This document shows, piece by piece, positions 1 through 12,560 of a stretch of DNA of 64,000 nucleotides. Source of the stretch: Cercis canadensis (Eukaryota > Streptophyta > Magnoliopsida > Fabales > Fabaceae); the NCBI GenBank assembly GCA_003255065.1, contig QAOA01008120.1:1-64000 (forward strand), written 5' to 3'. Position numbers and translations under genes: made by a program. Below the pieces are notes generated by a model that did not search any database, was not told the DNA's origin, and was given only the letters and a program-made list of their open reading frames with translations. The number at the start of each line of letters is the position of its first letter. Within the stretch, counting starts at the first letter, position 1.

Positions 1-1127
1 AAACGACATGATGAGTTGCAAGCTGCTAAGTTAGATGAAATTGCACTTCTGCTTGAGATTGGTGGACTTGAAACTAGTAAAGGGAGAAATCAAATTGGCA
101 CTTTGAAACGGGCTGGAGATATTCGTTGGGGCTCTCATTTTAACTCCATTTGTAGTATGATAAATATGTTTTTTGCAACTTGTTTAGTTCTTCAGAAGAT
201 TATTGTTAATGGGTCAACTTATTCTCAAAGAGGGAATGCTGATGCAGCTTATAATATTTTGATCTCATTTGAGTTTATATTTATTCTACATTTGATGAAA
301 GAGATCATGGGAATAGTAAATATTCTTTGTCAAGCTTTGCAGGAACAATCTCAAGATATAGTTTATGCAATAAATTTAGTTCATACTACAAAAGTTCTCA
401 CTCAAAAGTTGGGAGATGATGGTTGGCATGATTTGTTGAACAAAGTGACATTATTCTGTAAGCAACATGACGTTGATGTTTCTGACTTTAGTGCTCCTTT
501 TATAGCATGACAAGGGCACTCCCGTCACCAAAAAGATCATGTCGCAGTGGAACACTATTATAGAGCGGAAATATTTCTTGCTACAATAGATAAGCAATTG
601 CTTGAGTTGAATAATAGGTTTAATGATAAAGCATTGGAGCTTTTAACACTTAGCTCTCATTTAGTTCCTAAGGATGCTTATAAAGCTTTCAACATTGATA
701 ATATTTGCACTCTTGTGGGAAAGTACTATTCTGATGATTTTACTGAGCAAAACTGCAAGAGAAGATAATTTTGAAATCTTAACTTCAGCACTTTATTGTT
801 AGTGCTTCCAATCATCCAAATTTAAAGAATCTATCAACTATACCTAAATTGTGTTGTGCTTTGGTAAGAACGGAGAAATTCAAGGTGTATTACTTGATTG
901 ATTGGTTGATTCGTCTCATTTTGACTCTTTCAATTACTACAGCTACAACAGAACGCTCATTTTCAGCAATGAAAATAATCAAGACAAGGTTGCATAATAA
1001 GATGGAAGATGATTTTCTTGCAAATAATATGGTGATTTATATTGAAAGAGAAATAGCTGCAAGTTTTACTTTTGATTCTATTATTGATGATTTCAAGTCA
1101 TTAAAAGAGAGGAGAGCATCACTTTAA
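1..1127 (+). pseudogene. hAT transposase, C-terminal portion (broken)
   Basis: Three open stretches on one strand (16-510, 547-768 and 849-1127) read as consecutive parts of a TTF-type/ZMYM1-like hAT transposase. The first carries the RNase H-like region with a GDIRWGSHFNSIC motif typical of this group. The last carries the hAT dimerisation domain with TATTERSFSAMKIIKTRL near its middle. The product would bind the terminal repeats and catalyse cut-and-paste transposition. It is broken by a TGA at 508-510, a TAA at 766-768 and a shift between the second and third stretches, so no functional transposase can be made from this copy. Confidence 0.85.
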
Positions 1128-1474
1128 GTGGAGGTAATTTTAGTTATTTCATTTAACATTATGTTTAATTAATTATGTTGTCACATTTCTAAATTTTAAT
1201 ACATTAATATGTTACACAGTGAACTCTTTTTTTTGGTTTCGTGGTATCTTTTTGTACTTTTGCAATTGACATGACATCTACAACAAATCAAGGTTAGTAT
1301 GCATTTTATCTTATGCAATACAACTGTTTATTTTTGTGAAGAAATGTTTTAGTATATGATGTATTTTGTCTCTAAGTATAAATATTGTAAAAGATGTATA
1401 TCATTATAATTTTTTTCTATTGATTATTAAGTATTCTTTGCCCCCTCAATAATTTTGTTCAAGATCCGCCACTG
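1..1474 (+). mobile_element. hAT transposon, 3' half (TTF/ZMYM-type)
   Basis: This is a class II hAT element cut by the window start. Its right end at 1463-1474 reads gatccgccactg, the complement of the CAGTGGCGGATC-type terminus of many plant hAT elements. The next eight bases (cagtaaga) would be the target duplication, but the left end is not visible for comparison. The transposase C-terminal part lies at 1-1127, followed by about 350 bp of AT-rich non-coding 3' sequence. The first 46 bases are identical to 45099-45144, where the matching 5' half of the same family ends abruptly. Family assignment rests on the transposase and the terminus and is secure. The relation to the other half is inferred. 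Confidence 0.85.
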
Positions 1475-3540
1475 CAGTAAGAGACTACACCTAATCTTTT
1501 TGGGAAACAAAATAAGGCAAAAAAAGAAACGAACATTCTTACATTATTAATTTCCATTCCTATCATCATTTTGTTTCCCAAACAAACCCATACATGTAAC
1601 ATCACCATGTTCTTCAACGCGTTGCATCTTCATCCTTAGACAGCGCGTAGGTACAAAAACAGAATAATGAAACAAGAACAAGAACTACTAGAGCCATGCC
1701 TGCAGTCGAACAACATCGTTAGGTATGTCCAAGCAAAGTATCACTCAATTGATAAGGAGGAACCCGGTAACATTTTTGAAGAATTGAAATGTTTTTGGGT
1801 TTTGTCATAGTAAAATACGAGAAAATAGAGATAAAGAGAAAAATAAAATATAATAAAAGAAGGATGATTAACATCGCAACTGCGCAAGTAATATGTGTAA
1901 TAACACAAAAATTTTAAAAAAATGAAAAACAAAAACAGATAATTTTATTACATTGGAATGTTTGGATCGCTGGGTTTGTGTTACAAACACATAGGGTTGA
2001 CAAAGAATAATCTAATTAATCTTCAAAGTGCAGCAATCCCATGATTGCTTACCACACTTCCCTCCTAATAACTACCCTTAAAGTGTGGGGCCAGAAAAAG
2101 TATGTCCACGATGATCACAAAGAACATTATAGAGCCGTGGCCCCACACTTCTGGCTGCCTCATGTTTTCGATCTCTAAAAAACCCTTTGTTTCTTTTTTT
2201 TTTCTTTGATCGAGTAAATTATCAGAGGCTCGATGGTTATGGTGATGAATGCAGAATGCCTGTGGGGAAAGAATAACAGTGGCATGCCCTATAAATATAG
2301 GGTTTGAAGGGTGAATAGTGGCGCTTGGGGAAAGAGGGACATGATGCTTATTTGGCAACGATTCGCAAGTTTCCTTTCCCGCGCAATGCGTAATGTACAG
2401 TTGTGATTTTATTGTTTAGGGTCGGTGAATTTGGACAGAGAAGATCCAAAAAAAATGAAATTCTTTCAGGACAGATTAATTAATATCAGCCTCTCTCTTA
2501 GATAATAATATCATCAATCCCTCAACATCCAAAAGCATGACAACATTCATCTGAATAACGAATTATAGCATAAAAACATTGTAATTGGAGAAGTTGTAAA
2601 TTTAGTCTCTAAAACATTGAGCATTTATCTATTTCATTATTATAATTTAGAATTAGTCACTTTTATTTCCAAAACTTTAGATTTTATTCAATTTGGTCTC
2701 AAAATATGAAAATTAAAAATGATGAAATTCTCGAGAATACATTTATTAAATATTTTGATTTATGTATATTATGTGATGACATGGCAATAATTGATTATTT
2801 AGATAAGAAATAAGAATGTTTTAATCATGATATCTCTTGAGAACTCCCTCACTTCTTTTTTTTTTTTTTTTATATTAGATGATAGAGCTAAATTTTCTAG
2901 TGTTTGCTTACATATTTAAAAGCTAAGCACTACTATATAACTCAAATAACTTCAACAAAAAAATATGAAGGCCCACGGATAATTGTTCATTAAGATAATT
3001 TATGGAAACCACTTATTCATTTATTGGTATACATAATCGACCGCTATTTGGATAAGAAAAATTAAGAAAACATAAAGATAACTTAGCAACAGTAATTAGC
3101 AAGTCTTTGTCAAAGAGTATCCCCGCGTAGGAGGCTGCCGTGCCCTTAAGAACCATTGCCTAATTCTTCTTTGAAAAAAATACTAGGTTCCACTTCAAAG
3201 AAGTGAAACTTGTGAAAATGTTAAGTTCTTCAGTACTTTCTCTAGATTCAATTTAACATGTTAGTATACACAATAGCACAAGATGGACTGCATTATTCCT
3301 ACATAGTCATTGAGGGATTCTAATATGGCAAGATCCTACCAATAAATACATGTTTGTAATGTATTGATTTGTTGCTCAACAAAGTGGGTTGTGGTAGACC
3401 TTTTATATTGCTTTACTTGCAGGACTTCTTACATTTAGCTTTAGAACAGATTTTTGTCATGGCTTTCCAAGTTTGAGTAATTACATGTATTAATTCTAAT
3501 ACTAACCTAATGGTGTTATCTATGCAAACAGAGTTTGAGA
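1475..3540. other. Unassigned AT-rich intergenic stretch
   Basis: I see no convincing gene here. Short open frames (for example 1741-1932 and 2065-2358, minus strand) show no recognisable domain and are within the length expected by chance. The only structured element is the inverted repeat at 2081-2150, listed separately. Poly-T and poly-A runs occur near 2190 and 2855. Confidence 0.6.
2081..2150. repeat. Short perfect inverted repeat (hairpin-capable)
   Basis: The 13 bases aagtgtggggcca (2081-2093) recur as a perfect inverted copy, tggccccacactt (2138-2150), separated by 44 bases. The arms are GC-rich in an AT-rich setting. A transcript could fold into a stem-loop. It matches no microRNA family I recognise. 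It could equally be the relic of a small inverted-repeat element. Confidence 0.5.
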
Positions 3541-4355
3541 GAAGTAGGTCTGAGAGCCAGGCCGGGTCCTCTTATTCTTTTGTCGACGACACTGGGTTAT
3601 GACTCGGTGTCGTCGACAGAAAAAATAAGAAGGGCGGGTTTATAGCTTGGGCTCTGAGGCTGACATTTTGGACTCCACCTCCACACAACCTACCCAGCCC
3701 TCCCAATAGCCGAATGCAACCTTGTCTAAGGTCCTGTCCTAGATGGCAAGCTTACAGGAGGAGATGGCTCGCCTCCGCCTAGTGGCCAACGCACTGGATG
3801 CGAGCGACATTTCACCTAAGATGCTTGCTTCTATACTAGGACAATTACACCAGTAGCAGCATCCAGGAGCTAGTTTGGTCCCGTAGCCCATAGTCGAAGA
3901 TGACACAGCTGATGACATTGACGAGGAGGACTAGTGCTGATTGTGATTTTGTTGTATTTTTTTTTTTATTGTATATCATTTTTTATTAATAAAATTTAGT
4001 TATATTTCATTTAATTTTGTTTATTAATTTGATTAAATTTTTAGAAAAAAAAATCCACAAATAAAAAATTAAAAAAAAAATTATTTAGAAAGATTTTTCT
4101 CATCGATTTTCTCACAGATAGTACTCCGTGAGAAAATCCATGACTTTCACATGAGATATTCTCACGTGTAACAAATATTTATCTGTGAGAAAATCCATGA
4201 CAAATTTCTCACGAATCAATTTGTCCATGAGAAAATGTTTTTATCACACATGTTTTTCTCTCGCCCATAAGTTTGTGAGAACATTGTTTCTTACGGACTT
4301 TTCCACAATTTCTCACAGATTTGTTCCGTGAAAAAACGACAATTTTCTTGTAGTG
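3541..4355 (+). mobile_element. CACTA (En/Spm) transposon, 3' end
   Basis: The right terminus at about 4343-4355 ends ttttcttgtagtg, the complement of the CACTACAAGAAAA end of plant CACTA elements. About 250 bp before it hold repeated motifs in both orientations, such as gtgagaaaatccatga and tctcacgga, which is the subterminal repeat array that the TNPA-type protein binds in this superfamily. Upstream, 3740-3935 has a coding-like GC-richer tail (reading roughly MASLQEEMARLRLVANALDA with later in-frame stops) resembling the C-terminus of Spm-type plant transposases. No left CACTA terminus was found, so the copy looks 5'-truncated and its left limit is approximate. Confidence 0.75.
3570..3630. 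repeat. Near-perfect 28-bp inverted repeat with a 4-base loop
   Basis: The arm at 3570-3597, containing tgtcgacgacac, pairs with the arm at 3602-3630, containing gtgtcgtcgaca, with only a few mismatches. The loop is four bases. It lies within the CACTA remnant, upstream of the coding-like tail. Such a tight hairpin may be an internal element structure or a small inversion. No regulatory role is shown. Confidence 0.6.
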
Positions 4356-4847
4356 TTTAAAAATCAAACATTATGTAAAGATCAACTAAATAATTTATTT
4401 AGAAGATTAAGTTTGTTCCCATATGATAATCTTCAAGATCCTTTTAGAACATATTATCCTAAATCAACAGCGAAGTATATTTTTGTGGAAAATGATAATT
4501 CATGAGGGATTGCTAACTTAGCATTTTTAGTTTTGGGTTAAACGTTACTCAGGCAAGCTTTAAACTTAACTTCTGAAACCAATTTCATTCATGCATTTTA
4601 GAGTAATTGATATATATACAAACTTATTGAAGCATATTTATCAAGTTTGTTCAACGAAGAAGGGTAGATGGTAACTTTGGTTGGCTATGGCTAGGAAACA
4701 TGTTGGCATATAAATGTAACAATTACAAAATAATAATATTAACTATAAAACTGTAAGACCATACAACTTTGTGCCACAGCAAATGCAAAACTAAGACATT
4801 TAAGAAGTAAGAAGTTATCTGTTTTCAAATAAAAATAAAAATAAATT
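4356..4847. other. AT-rich flank, no gene seen
   Basis: This is non-coding AT-rich sequence between the CACTA end and the NB-ARC pseudogene. It probably belongs to the 3' side of the pseudogene, because nothing else starts here. No recognisable LRR coding sequence could be read on the minus strand. Confidence 0.5.
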
Positions 4848-5323
4848 TCAACAAAAATTATTATGAAAATAACATCTCCTTGAATCACTTAAAAGAACTA
4901 TGTTTGCAAGGAATACTTCGAGCCTGAAACTTCTTTCACCATACTTAAAATCTTTAGATAATATCTCTTCACTTTGAGACGTCAAAATTATTTTGCAACC
5001 AATATGGTGCCGTCCAAATGGAATTCCTATCGTAGCCAAATCAAATCCGGTCCAAACATCCTGCAAGACTAGAAGAATTTTCGGCTCCCTCTTTATCCTT
5101 TCAAATTGTTGTCTAGCTCTTCTAGCTTCAACATCTTTGTGTCATTCAAAACAAGATATAGTCTTCTCTTCAAATCTGATATCTAACGCATCTACAATTT
5201 CTTGTTGGATCTTCTCACTTTTGGCTTCTCTGCTGCACTTATAATGACAACCACTTCAAACAAGCCTTCCCTCTTAACTCTCCTTGAGACTATCTAATAG
5301 ACTGACCATACGAGGATCATGAT
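4848..5323 (-). pseudogene. NBS-LRR resistance-gene pseudogene, NB-ARC part
   Basis: On the minus strand this reads as the middle of a coiled-coil type NBS-LRR protein, an intracellular nucleotide-binding immune receptor. Visible blocks are a stretch like the 'LFDEVV..VS..P..RKIQ' segment after the P-loop, a Walker B-like ILLVLQDVW, then DLATIGIPFG, and the RNBS-B-like GCKIILTSQSEEIL near 4960-5000. The P-loop itself is not recognisable, the frame shifts between blocks, and no LRRs follow. It stops at 5323, where an LTR element begins. The N-terminal part resumes at 21825-22154, so both pieces appear to be one gene split by insertion. Confidence 0.75.
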
Positions 5324-6375
5324 TATTAGCCCCACAAGTCTCTAGTCCTGTTTTGATGATAAAAAAATATCTTGTTATTTTTAATCTGTGTTATTTTTCT
5401 CTAAGTTCTTATTTAGAACAAATTTGAAAAGAAGCCTTGAAGAACTTGTTCTTGCCTTTGTGATCAAGCTCCTCTGATAATGAGAATTTCAAATTTTGCT
5501 ATTATGGACAAATCTTGTCGAGGACTCCAGCCAAAATTAGCCTTTTGCAAACTAAGAGCTGTGTTAGTTGAGATTGGAAAGTTCCTTCTTGAAGTGACTA
5601 TTGTAAGGTCCTTGTTTCAAGGAAAAGTTTATCTACTTTTCTTACAAAAAGTAAGACTTTATGGAACAAAATGACAAAAGTCTTTTTGGTTGATTGACAA
5701 TGTGTCAGCTGGTAGGTGGCTATTTCTTTGCTTCTTTCTTAGTCCTTCACGTGCACAAGAAAGGAAATAAAACAAGGGAGCTTCCAAGGCTTCAAAAATG
5801 CATGAAGCGAAGTGAGAAGAAAATATTTTAGAGAGAGAAGGAAGCTATTGTTAAGAGTTTTTACTCTTCCTCTTCCTCTCAGTTATCTCTTTATGTTTCA
5901 AGAACTTCATTGTATCATTTCTACTCTATAAGAGAGTTTCTTATTTGGGGCTGAACAAAAACACTTGGGTGTTTGTATCTGGATTTCTATAGGAGAAATA
6001 CATGAGAGTGATCTCTAGTGAGTTAGAGAGAGAGAGAGTTTATGGTTAGCTTGAAAAACAAAAACCATGGTTGTGAAGCTTGGAAAAATAAACTTGAAGA
6101 TTAGTGGAACCCCATAATATGGGAGAAGTGAATGTAGACATGTTAAGCTGAACCACTATAAAGACTCTTGTAGATTTTCTTTTTTCTCCATCTTTGATCT
6201 TCTGGATTAATTTCTGTTTTGTTCTAAATGGTTTATTAAGTTATCCTGTTGTATTCAAATTTGGTATTTGTCAAAGAACTAGTTCTTAAACAAATCTACT
6301 ATTTGAATTTGTTTTTAAGAGTAATTTTTAATAATTCCTATTCACCCCCTCTAGGAATAGACTCTACAACTCTCA
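5324..6375 (+). repeat. 5' LTR of the SIRE/Maximus-like Copia
   Basis: The LTR of about 1.05 kb begins tattagccccac (ancestral TG lost) and ends ctctca just before the primer site. It contains a GA microsatellite near 6025-6038 and a pyrimidine-rich end (ttcaccccctctagg). The same family starts again at 63853, in the intron of phytocyanin gene 4. Confidence 0.8.
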
Positions 6376-7873
6376 ATTGATATCAGAGTTTGTGCTCATC
6401 TTATCTTTGCTGGTCTAACTGACCAAGAGCTAAAGATCCTATTAAGTTTGTGTTGCAGGTACCATGAACAACCAAAATGAGTCTCACTCTTCTCACAAAC
6501 CTCCAGTTTTTAATGGAGAAAACTATCCCTACTGGAAGCAACACATGGAAATGTATCTTGAGACAATCGACTATGAAGTTTGGCAAATAGTCAGAAATGG
6601 TCTCACACATCCTACCAAAGTGGTTGAAGGAGCTAATGTCCTAAAAGAAGAACATGAGTTTACCATTGAAGATAAGCTTAGGTTCATTCTCAATTCTAAA
6701 GCTAGGTACAACATTGTGTGTGGTGTATCTGCTACGGAATATGAGAACATTGCTTCTTGCAATACTGCAAAAAGAAATGTGGGATAAACTTGCTGTCATT
6801 CACGAAGGAACAAGCCATGTCAAAGAAGCAAAGATTGATATCTATTCTACTAAGTATGAAATGTTTCACATGACTCAAGATGAATCTCTGGATTCTTTCT
6901 TTGCTCGGTTCTTAAGCATCATCAATAGTCTAAAAGGTCTTGGAAGAGTCTACACTCAGAAAGAACAAGTCAAGAAGATTTTGAGATGTCTCACTGAAAA
7001 ATGGGACTCCAAAGTAACCGTCTTGCTCCAATTTGCAGAATCTAACGAACTTACTGTAGATTCTTTAAGAGGCACTCTTGAATCGCACCAGATGTTGATC
7101 ATGGAAAAGAAGAACATGACAGGAGAAAGAAAGAAAATTTTAGCTCTTGCTTCTACTGTTCCAGAGACTAGTACTCAAAGAGAACTGGTCTCTAGTGATG
7201 AAGATGTAACATTGGTTACAAGAAGAGTTCTTGATCTGATGAAGAAAAGAAAATAGAGAAGAGATTTCCATCGAAAGTTAACAAAGACTTCACTAAGGGA
7301 GAAAGCAATAAAGAGCCTATTATATGCTATGAGTGTAAAAGACCAGATCATATTAAACCATAATGTCCAAACCTTAAAAAGAAAAAGTTCTTCAGAAAGG
7401 GAAAGAAGAAAGTTATGGTGGCTACATGGAGTGATGAGGATTCAACCTCAGATAGTGATGAATCTGATGAGGAAAACATTGCCAACTTCTTCTTGATGGC
7501 TACTGGCGAAGGAAGTGGTGAGAAACGTGAGGTAAATGATCTAGACCTTGAACTACTTCCTACTTATGATGAACTAAGTCATGTTTTTGATGATTTATCT
7601 TTTAATTATGAGAAAAGATTAGCAAAACTTATTGCTCTTAAAAAAAATCATAAAAAGTTAGATTAATGTGATAGATGAACTTGAAAATGATAATGTTGTT
7701 TTGGCTGATAAACTTAAAACTCTATAGCATCAGAATGACATTCTTGAAAAGGAAAATCATTCTACTTCTTCTCTCAAAAATGAAAATGACAAATTGAAAA
7801 AGAAAAGTAAATGAATTGTCTGGAGACTTAGCTAAGTTTGTTAAAGGAATAAATAATTTGAATTTCATCTTAG
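6376..7873 (+). pseudogene. Copia gag region (fossil)
   Basis: Coding similarity to plant Copia gag is clear. The start lies near 6464 after a 90-bp leader, with the conserved 'PPVFNGENYPYWKQHM' block at about 6500 and the UBN2-type capsid region to about 7250. A charged acidic and lysine-rich stretch follows to 7870. The frame is interrupted more than once. The nested Tat-like element enters at 7874, and the nucleocapsid portion continues beyond it at 16343. Confidence 0.8.
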
Positions 7874-8117
7874 TGTAGACACCGTATTTTGTCCGGGTCT
7901 TTTTCATAGTATAATTTTTTTTTAAAAAAATGACCAAAACCCATAATTGGGTCAAGTTGTAGAGAGCATAAACAGGGGAAGACGACAAACCCAGATGAGA
8001 CAAACCACATTTTCTTGAGAAAATAAAAACTAAGATCTAGATCACATAATTCACATGCGGGTGTGTCAAAGCGTCAATTTGTAAAAATTTGTTAGTGCAA
8101 ATGCGACTTCAGTGCGT

Positions 8118-8120
8118 CTA

Positions 8121-8158
<38 letters not shown>
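8118..8158. repeat. (TA)n(TG)n microsatellite
   Basis: A short atatat run passes directly into a tgtgtg run inside the Tat-like sequence. It is a compound dinucleotide microsatellite with no function implied. Confidence 0.9.
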
Positions 8159-8790
8159 ATTCAGCCCATAATCTAAACCTCTGTTCAGCCCATGTAAATG
8201 GGCCTTTTCTTAAACTTTTTTCCCACTTCTTTAAGTTCATTACCAATTCAATTGATATAAACTTAAAAGACAAAAAGACAGAGAACCGAGGGTGGAATAT
8301 AAGAGGTAACAATACAGAGAAATAGTGGAGGGAGAACTAGCTAAGCGGGGAGAAAGAAACAGAGCAAGCTAAGCGGGGAAAAATGGAGCATATCCAGAAA
8401 GAAGAATTGAAATTTCAGATTTAGTGTGTGGTAATCATGTTTCTCTCTTTCTTCTGTTTCTTCTTCTTCTTCTTCTTCCTCAAATCTCTCTCTCTTGGGA
8501 TGTTTTTCTTCTATGGCTCAGTTTCTTTGTTGAATTGAGAAGAAGATCTTTGTTGAATTGGGAAGAAGATGTGCCGACGAATTCATCTGTCTTAGTTTGC
8601 GGATTGCCGGTAAATCCACACTGAAACCGTTGATTCGCGGCTCTTAGCTTGGTTCGTCCCCCTTCCATAGCGGATCCAGTGATCTAGAGGGACACCACTG
8701 TAGGTTGCTGGGAGAGAGATAAATTGGGCATTCAGTTAGTTAGTTATTTAACTATAGTTACTTGGTTATTTAACTACGATAGCTTAGCTT

Positions 8791-10161
8791 GTAGTTAATT
8801 GAGCTGGCATGTAACTACTTTAGTTTGACAGCAAGACAGATTTACTGTATATAAACAGCGTGCTTGTACAATTCATTAGAGATCAGAATGAATATACCAA
8901 GTAAATTTCTCATCCTCTGGTTCTGAACTTCTTTTCCTCTGATTCTGTTCAGTTTCTTTCTTCTATTCTTGAAATTTTACATATGTGAAGAGGAAATTTT
9001 GAGAAATAATGAAGAGATGATGTGGCCATTGATGTGTAAAAAATAATACACATGTAATATTTTAATAGGAGAACAACACTACTAGCATCTATAGAACTTT
9101 ACTTAAGTTTTGTCCTTAGAAATATGTGCAACACCACTCATCCTACTATATATATGTCTAATTAAATTAACATAATAAGAGCAAATCTAGAATTGATGAG
9201 AAGGCTTAGAAATATGGTCTTAGGTAAATGCTAAAGAAGTTAATTTCTTGGACCGTGTTTAAATTTTTTCCATAAAAAATTTCAAAGCACACAATATTAG
9301 TTGCAAAATTCTTATATTCATATATAAGTCTAGACAATTGTACAAGAAACTCCATCAACAGAATCTCACCCAAATTTATTTTCACCTATACAATTTCATA
9401 TATATATTTGTGAATAAAAGAATTGATCGACCAATAATACATTGATATACAGAGTTCAAGTGAAGTGAGGATGTGNGTAGTTAATTGAGCTGGCATGTAA
9501 CTACTTTAGTTTGACAGCAAGGCAGATTTACTGTATATAAACAGTGTGCTTGTACAATTCATTAGAGATCAGAATGAATATACGAAGTAAATTTCTCATC
9601 CTCTGGTTCTGAACTTCTTTTCCTCTGATTCTGTTCAGTTTCTTTCTTCTATTCTTGAAATTTTACATATGTGAAGAGGAAATTTTGAGAAATAATGAAG
9701 AGATGACGTGGCCATTGATGTGTAAAAAATAATACACATGTAATATTTTAATAGGAGAACAACACTACTAGCATCTATAGAACTTTACTTAAATTTTGTT
9801 CTTAGAAATATGTGCAACACCACTCATCCTACTATATATATGTCTAATTAAATTAACATAATAAGAGCAAATCTAGAATTGATGAGAAGGCTTAGAAATA
9901 TGGTCTTAGGTAAATGCTAAAGAAGTTAATTTCTTGGACCGTGTTTAAATTTTTTCCATAAAAAATTTCAAAGCACACAATATTAGTTGCAAAATTCTTA
10001 TATTCATATATAAGTCTAGACAATTGTACAAGAAACTCCATCAACAGAATCTCACCCAAATTTATTTTCACCTATACAATTTCATATATATATTTGTGAA
10101 TAAAAGAATTGATCGACCAATAATACATTGATATACAGAGTTCAAGTGAAGTGAGGATGTG
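8791..10161. repeat. 685-bp direct duplication joined by a single N (probable assembly artefact)
   Basis: Bases 8791-9475 and 9477-10161 are direct copies of exactly equal length (685 bp) with only a handful of substitutions. One N at 9476 is the only thing between them. This is what results when two contigs with overlapping, slightly allelic ends are abutted without merging. The true sequence probably has one copy. Confidence 0.85.
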
Positions 10162-10872
10162 ATAGTGTTTATCTTGTCCTATGGAAGGACCATAATAATA
10201 GAAGAAAAACTGATTGAATAAACTGGCTTCTTTTATCTTATTATAATATTTACTACTTCTCCTCCAAAGCTGAAAGCAATCCTCCATTACATAAAAAAAA
10301 TTAAACAAATACAGATTTGAAAAAATAATAGTAGAGTAGTACGGGAAGTCTTCGTCAGAACACTCCCTAGGTAGAGATGCGAGAGGCTAATTCTTCTTTC
10401 CAAAATGAATTGAAGAACGTGATTTGTAAAAGTCACTTGTCTACATTTTTCTCATTATACAATAGTAATTTGGAAACAAATTTGAATGTCATAATCAATA
10501 AAAAGGTAAAAGAAATGGTTAGACACAAGGATGTATATTGTGCATGCTTTGTCCAACAATGGCCTACCTTTTCCAGTTTACCTGCATTCCTGCACATAAA
10601 ATGACATTGAAATTTAAAATAAGTAAATGGCATCTAGTAAAATTAAGATATGCCTATTGGATATATAATTTCTCACATCTATATAACACAAAGGCCATCT
10701 TCAATCTTCAGATTAAATGAATTGTACNCCCCCAAAAACAAAAAAAAAATTCTTAGAAGAAAAATTGTCCATTCAATTTTTTTAAAAAAACTAAAGTTAG
10801 CCCCCTCAAAACAAATGCTTAAGCCCACTTAGTCAAAACTAATCCAAAGCCCACTTAGCCCACTTTCCAAAA

Positions 10873-10874
<2 letters not shown>

Positions 10875-10914
<40 letters not shown>
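10875..10914. repeat. (TA)n microsatellite
   Basis: An uninterrupted at-dinucleotide run of about 40 bases lies inside the Tat-like sequence, shortly after the isolated N at 10728. Confidence 0.9.
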
Positions 10915-10918
<4 letters not shown>

Positions 10919-12247
10919 AACTAGAAAGTTATGATATTTTTAGTCTTGCAGCCTTGCAGGAAAACGAGGGATTGAGAAACAAACAACCCTTTCATGGCTT
11001 CAACTTCCTGATTTCATTGTTGCCACAGGAATTGAGAAAATCAGAGACAGGTAATGCAATCTTATTTGTTTGCTTATGTTATTACACTACACTTCTCCTT
11101 AGTGATTCATAAGAGAAAAAAATAAAATAAGAAATAAGTAAAGTGAATGATTTAGTTAGAAACTCATGAAATTTGTGGTCTTGGATATGCACATTTCTGT
11201 ACTTTGCTGAAACTAGCATTGTTAATCTTTGGCAATGGAGATGAGTGGTTGAGATTAAAAGCTAAGGGGCAAAGTTGGAAATCAGCAAAAGAAAAATAGT
11301 CAAAGGGAGGCAGACCACTCATTCAGTAGAGGGCAACAACGTATTCAGCAAAGGGAGAAAAGGGGAGAAAGGATTTAGTAGAAAAAGAAGAAGCATAAAT
11401 CAATTTTTGAACATGAAGAAAAGACCAGAAATAAATGAGATAGAAAGCAAGAGAAACCAAGGAACCAAATGAGAGAAAACCAACCGAATAGCAGAGGAAG
11501 AATTGATAGGAATTTAGAGAAAGGTGAAGAGCAGAAAGGAGGGTGCTAAGAAGGAACAAAGAAGCAATTAATTGCAGTAGAAGAAGAGAGATAACAACAA
11601 ATTTATCATCAAAGGTATGAATACTATATAGTTCTTACTCTACATGGTCATTTTAATTTGATTTGGTGATTCTATTGACTGGTTATGCATTGTTGGTACT
11701 ACTGAAGTTTATGTATGCAGATTTTATTTCCCCTTTTATTCGGGTAAACTTGTTTCGATCTGTTTCAGCTTGCAATGCTCTTCTAAGATCCAATTTAATT
11801 GTTTCCATTTTTGTCCAGTTAATTTCAAAGTTGATAGAGGTGAATCCTTGCTGGTCTTGCTCTGTGTGGTATTTGTTTGTTGATTTTGGTGTAGCATTTT
11901 ACTTTTATATTATGTGATTATTAAACATGCTACTATTCTTGGTAATACTTGGTACTATGAACTCTTAGGAGATGGTTGAATGTATTTTCAAATGTAAACT
12001 CACACTAATATGTTTCTGAAATTTCAGTGTAAATCCATGGTGCATACTTCTTCTCTTTAAAAACCGTTTGTACGTAGTTTTTAGGGGTGCTCTATGCTAC
12101 ATTTTTGTTTAAAGTTTTGGCCCTATTTTGGTGTTTTGTTTGTAATGGTTGGCTGTAGGTAATTTTTGTTTTAGGCTAGTCATTTTCAATTTTTCTGCAC
12201 TTTTGTTTGTTTGTCCATGGCTTATTTTTGCCATATTATGTTTTTAT

Positions 12248-12256
12248 AAAAATTAA
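12248..12256. repeat. 9-bp target site duplication, left copy
   Basis: The nonamer aaaaattaa directly precedes the MULE and recurs exactly at 13920-13928. A 9-bp duplication is diagnostic of Mutator-like insertions. Confidence 0.85.
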
Positions 12257-12560
12257 GAGTAAAACTCCTTTTTGGTCCTTGAAAGATTGCTTCGGTGACA
12301 CTTTAGTCCTCCAATCATTTTTACCGACACTTTAGTCCCTGAAAGATCATTTCGTCCGCCATTTTAGTCCTCCACTAGGGTCTGTTAGTGGGACTTAACA
12401 GAAAATGCCACGTGGCACGTTAAGTACTGACGTATCCATTATGTGCTGACATGGCACATTAAAAAATTTTAAAAAAATCCCTCCTCTCTCTTTTCTCACT
12501 CTCTCTTCCCCTCCTCTCTCATTTCTCTCTCTCTCTCTTCCCCGTCTCTCCCTCTCACTC
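12257..12560 (+). repeat. MULE left terminal inverted repeat
   Basis: Complementary to 13625-13919 with scattered mismatches. The outer 220 bases are unique-looking. The inner part, continuing to about 12900, is an expanded CTCTCT-type tract. The inner boundary is approximate because of the simple-sequence tract. Confidence 0.75.

Noticed and set aside
2065-2358. Minus-strand 97-codon open frame
   Set aside because: It overlaps the inverted repeat, shows no domain or family resemblance, and is of chance length.
8667-8700. gcggatccagtg resembling a hAT left terminus
   Set aside because: It is only a partial match to the CAGTGGCGGATC order, with no paired end or 8-bp duplication. It lies inside the Tat-like sequence.
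10728-10728. Fourth isolated N, tested for the false-duplication pattern
   Set aside because: No direct copy flanks it. It is next to poly-C and poly-A runs and is probably just an ambiguous base.
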